Below, piece after piece: positions 59,225 to 64,000 of a DNA stretch of 64,000 bases. Under the pieces are notes generated by a model, which did not search any database, was not told where the DNA came from, and saw nothing but the letters and a program-made list of their open reading frames with translations. The stretch is from Neolewinella persica DSM 23188 (GTDB lineage Bacteria > Bacteroidota > Bacteroidia > Chitinophagales > Saprospiraceae): assembly GCF_000373105.1 (NCBI RefSeq), contig NZ_KB890421.1:1-64000 (forward strand). Direction: 5' to 3'. Both the position numbers and the translations under genes were made by a program. Numbering within the stretch: position 1 is the stretch's first letter; each line of letters opens with the position of its first letter.

Positions 59225-61636
59225 TCAGAATTCAACCTCATTAGACCCCGTAGTAAGGAACACTTCTTGCTTGGACGCTCCCGTGATCAGTTGAATGCTT
59301 CCCGGACCAAAAGCGTGAAGGGTAACAGCCGTTATTTTATTGTCTTTCCAGGAAATATCAACTTCATGCCCCGTGCGCGTCCGTACCCCCCGGAGTGTTC
59401 CTTCCGGCCACGCATCCGGCAGCGCCGGCAGCAGCCGGATCTCGTTGGGGCCAGACTGTACGATCATCTCCAGAATTGCCGCTGCACCGCCAAAATTGCC
59501 ATCGATCTGGAAGGGTGGGTGCGCATCAAAAAGGTTGGGGTAGGTGCCGCCACCTTGTCCGCCGGTTTTGCCGGTAGGTTCCACGTAGCGAAGTAATTCC
59601 CGCAGCATCTTGTAGGCACGGTTGCCGTCCCACAATCTGGCCCACAGGTTGATTCGCCACCCCTTGGACCATCCGGTCGTCTCGTCTCCCTTTATCTCGA
59701 GAGTCTTACGGCTGGCAGCGGCTAGCTCCGGCGTCTTCTCCGGACTTAAATGATGCCCGGGGTGGAGCCCGAAAAGATGCGTTTGGTGGCGATGCCTGGG
59801 ATCCTGGTCCTCCCAGTCGTGGTACCATTCCTGCAGGTGGCCGTTTTTGCTGATTTTGTAGGGCAAGAGGCGTTCCTGCGCGGCTTTGATCTGGCTTTGC
59901 AGCCCCGGATCCATGCCTAGAATTTCACCGGCGGCCAGGGTCTGGGCAAAATTCTCCCTAATGAAAGCCATGTCGGCGGACCCTCCGTACAGCGTTGAAC
60001 CGGCGTAACCGTCGGAAGTGATGAATCTCGCTTCGGGGGAGGTGGATGGAGACGTGAGCAATTCTCCCTGTGGCCCTTCCGTCAGCCAATCCAGGCAAAA
60101 GCGGGTAGCGCCTTTCAGGATAGGGTAGGCCTTGGTTCGCAGGAATGCTTCATCGCGGGTGAAGAGGTAGTGCTCCCAGAGGTGGGTACTGAGCCAAACA
60201 CCTCCCATGTTCCAGTTAGCCCAATTGGGATCTCCCTGGCCGAAATCGCCAACGGGGTTGCTCATTGCCCAGATATCTGAGTTGTGGCAGGCTACCCAGC
60301 CGTCGGTGCCATAAAAAGTACGGGCAGTTATCGCTCCGGTCCTGGCCACGTTTTCGATAAAGCCGAGCATGGGTTGGTGCATTTCTGACAGATTGGCGAC
60401 TTCAGCTGGCCAATAGTTTTCTTCCGCGTTGATGTTGATGGTGTAGTTTGCGCTCCAGGGTGGTCGCAGGTAGGGATTCCAGATGCCTTGCAGGTTGGCG
60501 GGGACTTCGGGAGTACGGGAGCTCGAAATGAGCAGGTAGCGCCCGTATTGCAGATAGAGAATTTCGAGATTCTTGTCCTCCACACCCGTACCGTAGCGTT
60601 TCAGGCGTTCGTCAGTGGGAAGGTCAGGGGCGTTGGTGGGCCCGAGATCTAGCGAAAGGCGGCGAAAGAAGGACTGATGATCACGCAGGTGGTTTGTCCG
60701 TAGTTCGTGTACTGTCTTTTGGGCTGCTTGTTGGAGCTGTGTTTCGGCGATGCGCTTATGGTCCAGACCTTCGCGGGCAGGATCTTTATCAAAACCATTG
60801 AAGCTGGTGCTGATGGACACCAGAATGATGGCTTCGGTACCGCCAATGAACCGCATTTTTTCTTCTTCCACGGAGACGCGGCCATCGAAGCTTTTGATGC
60901 GGAACCGGCTGGTGAAACGGGTGCCGCGAGCGGGATCGAAACGGACGGCGTTTGGAATATCTCCCCGGTAACTTGGCTCGGCGTGGTAGGGGGCGTAGCC
61001 ATTCACGGCCAGGTCGGTACTCAGCGGATCAAATGTATGAGGGAGCTGGCTGGTGAAGCCGAGATCAAAGCTGAGCGCGCCTGTTTGACTGGCTTTCAAG
61101 CGAATGACCATTACTTTGTCGGGATGCGAAACGAAATATTCCCGGCTAAAATCAACACCGGCAAGGGAATAGGTTTGCGTGACGATGGCCCGGTCTATGT
61201 CCAGGGAACGCCGGTAGTTACTGACGGCCTTTTTTTGGCGCGGCCGCGGGTGCAGGGGGTGTTGAAAGGCAAGGTGTAAAGTCCCCAAAGGTGCATAGCT
61301 TTGGGAAAAGCTGCCTTGCAGGCCCCGCTGCAGGGAATCTGCTAAACGATAGTTCTCCGCCTTCAATGCGGCCCTGATGGCGGGGAGGGCAGTGCGCGCG
61401 CCGGGGTTCATGTTGGGGTCAACCGGCTCGCCGGACCATAAGGTGGCGTCGTTGAGGAAAATGCTGTCGTTCTCCATTCCGCCGAAGACGGATGCACCGA
61501 CTCGGCCATTACCCAATACCAGGGTCTCCTCGAAAGCTGTAGCCGGTTCGTCGAACCAAAGTTCGTGGGTTGATTGTGCCTTTAGTGCTGAGCAGATGGT
61601 TGAAATAAGGATTAGTAGGATGAACCTTGTTTGCAT
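59225..61636 (-). CDS. GH95-family alpha-L-fucosidase-like glycoside hydrolase
   Basis: 803 residues from the ATG at 61636, which starts a clean signal peptide (FILLILISTICSALKAQ). Family motifs: LVLGNGRVGASVFGG, FLNDATLWSGEP, SNYRRSLDIDRA, NIHEN-type core INAEENYWPAE, the acid region LLTSPSTSPEA and PPFQIDGNFGGAAAILEMI. GH95 enzymes invert alpha-1,2-linked fucose or galactose with a water activated by an Asp network. A segment before VSNYRR (HPLHPRPRQKKA) has no counterpart I know and is encoded by a dispersed-element copy, in frame. Exported; substrate likely fucosylated glycan. The neighbouring genes are not carbohydrate-linked. Confidence 0.9.
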   Translation of the reverse strand: MQTRFILLILISTICSALKAQSTHELWFDEPATAFEETLVLGNGRVGASVFGGMENDSIFLNDATLWSGEPVDPNMNPGARTALPAIRAALKAENYRLADSLQRGLQGSFSQSYAPLGTLHLAFQHPLHPRPRQKKAVSNYRRSLDIDRAIVTQTYSLAGVDFSREYFVSHPDKVMVIRLKASQTGALSFDLGFTSQLPHTFDPLSTDLAVNGYAPYHAEPSYRGDIPNAVRFDPARGTRFTSRFRIKSFDGRVSVEEEKMRFIGGTEAIILVSISTSFNGFDKDPAREGLDHKRIAETQLQQAAQKTVHELRTNHLRDHQSFFRRLSLDLGPTNAPDLPTDERLKRYGTGVEDKNLEILYLQYGRYLLISSSRTPEVPANLQGIWNPYLRPPWSANYTININAEENYWPAEVANLSEMHQPMLGFIENVARTGAITARTFYGTDGWVACHNSDIWAMSNPVGDFGQGDPNWANWNMGGVWLSTHLWEHYLFTRDEAFLRTKAYPILKGATRFCLDWLTEGPQGELLTSPSTSPEARFITSDGYAGSTLYGGSADMAFIRENFAQTLAAGEILGMDPGLQSQIKAAQERLLPYKISKNGHLQEWYHDWEDQDPRHRHQTHLFGLHPGHHLSPEKTPELAAASRKTLEIKGDETTGWSKGWRINLWARLWDGNRAYKMLRELLRYVEPTGKTGGQGGGTYPNLFDAHPPFQIDGNFGGAAAILEMIVQSGPNEIRLLPALPDAWPEGTLRGVRTRTGHEVDISWKDNKITAVTLHAFGPGSIQLITGASKQEVFLTTGSNEVEF
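61237..61254 (+). repeat. Dispersed GC-rich element inside the GH95 gene
   Basis: GGCGCGGCCGCGGGTGCA (one change, A to G, in the core). In the reverse reading frame it encodes HPRPRQ-type residues in the extra segment; similarity extends to GAAAGGCAAGG. Confidence 0.75.
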
Positions 61637-61842
61637 GGAAGGATAGGTGAGCGTGAGAAGAAAAGCTGAATTCAAGGTAAAAAATTATCGCGGGTAATTC
61701 TTTAGAATTGAATTGACGAAGAAACAGCGCTCCTTAATTTGGAGTATGGCGAACACAGATAGGTTTCCCTTGGCTATTAGACCGAAAGCTTCCACCCAGC
61801 TTCATTTGTCATTAAACGTATTGTTGTCCATATCTTCCCCTG

Positions 61843-61953
61843 ATGAAACCGATCCTACTAACCCTGCTGCTATTTGCCCTCCTTTGCACCTGCGGCCGCG
61901 CCCAGGAAATGCGCTGGGAGATCAAGGAAGCCCAGACGAGTTGCAGAGGGTGA
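61843..61953 (+). pseudogene. Remnant of an exported protein gene (signal peptide only)
   Basis: 36-codon frame: ATG, a complete signal peptide (MKPILLTLLLFALLCTCGRA, then Q) and a few residues before TGA. The similar start of the TolC protein (MKPIFFLAFFGLLL) and the shared element copy in the cleavage region suggest that it was once a secreted protein start, now cut off. A genuine micropeptide is possible but unlikely. Confidence 0.45.
61881..61903 (-). repeat. Dispersed GC-rich element in remnant signal peptide
   Basis: TTTGCACCTGCGGCCGCGCC encodes CTCGRA; the second signal peptide in the window that carries it. Confidence 0.8.
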
Positions 61954-62022
61954 GTTAGTTGAAGTGTCGCTACCTAAATACTTGTGAAGGAGCCGGAGGT
62001 CCAGATCCGATTTATTTGTAGT

Positions 62023-62075
62023 TTGCAACCTGCAACCTGCAACCTGCAACCTGCAACCTGAAACCTGCAACCTGA
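62023..62075. repeat. CTGCAAC heptad array abutting a start codon
   Basis: Five CTGCAAC units and one CTGAAAC in tandem from 62030; the array ends CTGA and the next base starts the ATG of the symporter gene at 62076. Confidence 0.9.
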
Positions 62076-63515
62076 ATGACCACTCAACGCATCGGACTAA
62101 TCCTAGGTCCCCTACTTTTTACCTTGCTGCTGCTCTTCTTCCGGCCTGCCGGCATGGAATTCACTGCGGTAGCCGTTCTGGCCACCACCCTTTGGATGGC
62201 GGTATGGTGGACCACCGAGGCAATTCCCATTGCCGTGACTTCCTTGCTGCCTGTCGTCCTTTTCCCCCTGACCGGCGTACTGGCAGCACCCGAAGCTACC
62301 GCTCCCTACGGCCATTATATTGTCTTCCTTTTTTTGGGAGGCTTCATGATCGCAATGGCCGTAGAGCGCTGGAACCTGCACCGACGCATCGCCCTGGCCA
62401 CCATTAACCTGATCGGCTCCAACCTTCGGATGATCATTCTGGGTGCGATGGTCGCTACCGCCTTCCTGTCGATGTGGATATCGAATACCGCTACTTCCGT
62501 CATGATGCTGCCCATCGCTATGGCTATAGCGAAACAATTAGCGGATGATCCAACTACGACCAAGGATGAAAACGCCATTTTCGGCAAAGCCCTCATGCTG
62601 GCCATCGCCTATTCCGCTTCCATCGGCGGTATGGCTACTTTGATCGGCACACCGGTCAATGGCGTATTGTTGGGGCAGGTAGAAACGGTCTTTGGCATCG
62701 AAATCGGGTTCATGGACTGGTTCAAAATCGGCTTTCCGATCTCCATGGCTTTGTTAGTGATCTGCTGGTGGTACCTGACTCGCGTAGCCTTCAAATTCTC
62801 GGCAGAGGCCTTCTCCGGTGGACGTGCGGAGGTACGTCGTCTTCAGAAAGAGCAAGGAAAAATTACCCGCGAAGAAATTAAGGTTTTGGTCATTTTTACT
62901 CTTACTGCATTAGCCTGGATATTCCGCCAGTCAGTACTCTCCCCAATACTTCCCGGCATAAACGATACCGTCATCGCTATGGCAGGTGCCACAGCGTTGT
63001 TCCTTGTACCCGGCAGGGAAAAGGGGACCCAATTACTGACCTGGAAGCAGGCCGTGAAGTTGCCCTGGGGAGTAGTTTTGCTGTTAGGGGGAGGTTTTGC
63101 TCTTGCGGAGGGGTTCGATGCCAGTGGACTGAAGGAGTATATTGCCGAGAACCTCAGTGTGCCGGGAACCATCGGCTTGCTGGTAATTACGCTCATGGTA
63201 GTAGCTGCCGTCAATTTCCTGACCGAAATCACCAGTAATGTAGCGACCACATCAATGCTCTTGCCCGTATTAGCAGTAGCTGCCGGCCCACTAGGCGTTA
63301 GCGCCTCTTCCCTGATGGTGCCGGCCACGCTGGCGGCCACATGTGCTTTTATGCTGCCAGTAGCCACGCCACCTAATGCCGTTGTATTCGGCTCTGGCTA
63401 CCTCACCATCCCCGATATGGCCAGGGCAGGTTTTCGTATGAACCTCATCTCAATTATGCTGATCAGCCTGGTTTGCTATTTCTTGCTGCCTTTTTTGTCA
63501 GCTTTTGCTTTTTAA
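62076..63515 (+). CDS. SLC13/DASS-family sodium-coupled anion symporter
   Basis: 479 residues with about 11-12 membrane segments in two repeats. The motifs of the family are visible: WWTTEAIPIAVTSLLPVVLFP, the SNT site WISNTATSVMMLP, and the second hairpin site ITSNVATTSMLLPVLAV. These Asn-Thr/Ser-Asn signatures bind substrate and Na. The family carries dicarboxylates, citrate or sulfate into the cell; the substrate is not told by the sequence. There is no normal 5' leader: a heptad array touches the start codon. Confidence 0.92.
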   Translation: MTTQRIGLILGPLLFTLLLLFFRPAGMEFTAVAVLATTLWMAVWWTTEAIPIAVTSLLPVVLFPLTGVLAAPEATAPYGHYIVFLFLGGFMIAMAVERWNLHRRIALATINLIGSNLRMIILGAMVATAFLSMWISNTATSVMMLPIAMAIAKQLADDPTTTKDENAIFGKALMLAIAYSASIGGMATLIGTPVNGVLLGQVETVFGIEIGFMDWFKIGFPISMALLVICWWYLTRVAFKFSAEAFSGGRAEVRRLQKEQGKITREEIKVLVIFTLTALAWIFRQSVLSPILPGINDTVIAMAGATALFLVPGREKGTQLLTWKQAVKLPWGVVLLLGGGFALAEGFDASGLKEYIAENLSVPGTIGLLVITLMVVAAVNFLTEITSNVATTSMLLPVLAVAAGPLGVSASSLMVPATLAATCAFMLPVATPPNAVVFGSGYLTIPDMARAGFRMNLISIMLISLVCYFLLPFLSAFAF

Positions 63516-63530
63516 GCTGATTTTATTTGC

Positions 63531-63751
63531 GTTGCAGGGCAGTCGCTTCGCGACTTGTTGCAGGGGTCGCTTCGCTCCCGTTGCAGTGCGCCTTCGGCGC
63601 GTTGCAGCTACCGTACCTGGCAGCTAGCTACGCTTGTCTGATATGAAATATGAGGCAAAGGCCTCTTGCAACCCTTTGCAACCGGAGCGAAGTGACCCTG
63701 CAACCCCTGCAACAAGGCGCGAAGCGACCCTGCAACCTGAGCAAAGCGCCC
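63531..63751. repeat. Two facing arrays of GTTGCAG words and mini-hairpins
   Basis: Left array: GTTGCAG at 63531, 63557, 63580 and 63601, each followed by a small palindrome with a TTC loop (AGTCGC-TTC-GCGACT; GCGCC-TTC-GGCGC). Right array, 63665 onward: CTGCAAC and TGCAACC words with GAA-loop palindromes, the mirror image. It lies between convergent genes, so it could end transcription on both strands. Confidence 0.7.
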
Positions 63752-64000
63752 CTACTGCTTATTCAACCCCCAATCATACTCCCGAAATCCAATTGTTGTT
63801 CCTTCAGGAATCTGGGTAGCAGCATACTTATTAAGGTAATCCCGTAAATCGCCGAAATCTTCTGCATACCAGTCGAAAATTTTGGATACGGCGACTGTTT
63901 CACCGATGGTGTTATAGGCGGGATTTCGGATAAAGTTGCGGGCGCGTGACTCCATCAAGCCAGTCAGGTTACTTGGCGTAAAAGCCATGTTTGGGATCGG
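63752..64000 (-). CDS. DUF547-family protein, C-terminal part (start outside window)
   Basis: The frame is open to the right edge; only the last 83 or so codons are seen. SKIFDWYAEDFGDLRDYLNKYA and RARNFIRNPAYNTIGETVAV match the conserved end of DUF547 proteins, a widespread family of secreted or periplasmic proteins without a known activity. The N-terminus, signal and operon context lie off the window. Confidence 0.8.
   Translation of the reverse strand, partial: PIPNMAFTPSNLTGLMESRARNFIRNPAYNTIGETVAVSKIFDWYAEDFGDLRDYLNKYAATQIPEGTTIGFREYDWGLNKQ

Larger units (their letters stand above)
61637..62075. other. Intergenic region with remnant signal-peptide ORF and heptad array
   Basis: 439 bp between the GH95 and SLC13 genes. 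It contains the small open frame at 61843-61953, a dispersed-element copy in it, and the heptad array that abuts the symporter start codon. Nothing else gene-like is seen. Confidence 0.55.

Overview
The window is chromosomal DNA of a Bacteroidota member, most likely from the Saprospiria (Lewinella-like, a guess from gene style rather than a placement). The signs are several secreted proteins with type IX secretion (T9SS) C-terminal sorting domains of type A and type B, a TonB-linked outer-membrane barrel with an N-terminal carboxypeptidase-regulatory domain, many short lipoproteins, futalosine-pathway menaquinone synthesis (MqnD), start codons without clear Shine-Dalgarno sequences, and TAnnTTTG-like promoter boxes. 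No rRNA, tRNA, CRISPR array or complete insertion sequence was seen.

Layout. 1-3470: 5' part of a giant vWA/malectin surface protein, running off the left edge. 4.5-11.2 kb: TonB-type outer-membrane protein, then a lipoprotein/propeller-cupredoxin pair that looks like a small redox module. 11.2-13.8 kb: AT-rich island with a Crp/Fnr regulator and an Lnt-like acyltransferase. 13.8-20.3 kb: GNAT, two unknown envelope proteins, mqnD, an RluA-type pseudouridine synthase, and a BioF-ketosynthase pair. 20.4-31.3 kb: ABC exporter, lipoproteins, NadR-like ATPase, stomatin-like protein, strictosidine-synthase-like propeller, a GldB-like metallopeptidase, a serine hydrolase and a TIM-barrel hydrolase. 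31.6-41.5 kb: gamma-glutamyltransferase, M28 peptidase, sterol desaturase, a RimK-aspartoacylase pair, a 5'-truncated T9SS gene remnant, an alpha/beta hydrolase and a NagX-like membrane acyltransferase. 41.7-51.7 kb: T9SS cargo (vWA, leucine-rich repeat, type B Ig-like and FG-GAP proteins) mixed with an orphan MlaD, a cytochrome c and a pirin. 52-59.2 kb: SulP transporter, TetR regulator and a divergent ABC-HlyD-TolC export operon. 59.2-64 kb: GH95 fucosidase, SLC13 symporter and the end of a DUF547 gene.

Two things stand out. First, an 18-20 bp element with core GGCGSGGNCGCAGGTGCA occurs about 16 times in both orientations, between genes, at stop codons and inside reading frames; in mqnD and the GH95 gene it lies in segments that look like insertions relative to the family. 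Second, the ABC subunit of the TetR-controlled export operon has lost every recognisable ATPase motif (Walker A lysine, Walker B aspartate/glutamate, signature, Q-loop and H-loop), so the operon appears to be an export system built around a non-hydrolysing ABC protein. A third layer is short 7-bp and 8-bp tandem arrays that begin or end exactly at start or stop codons.
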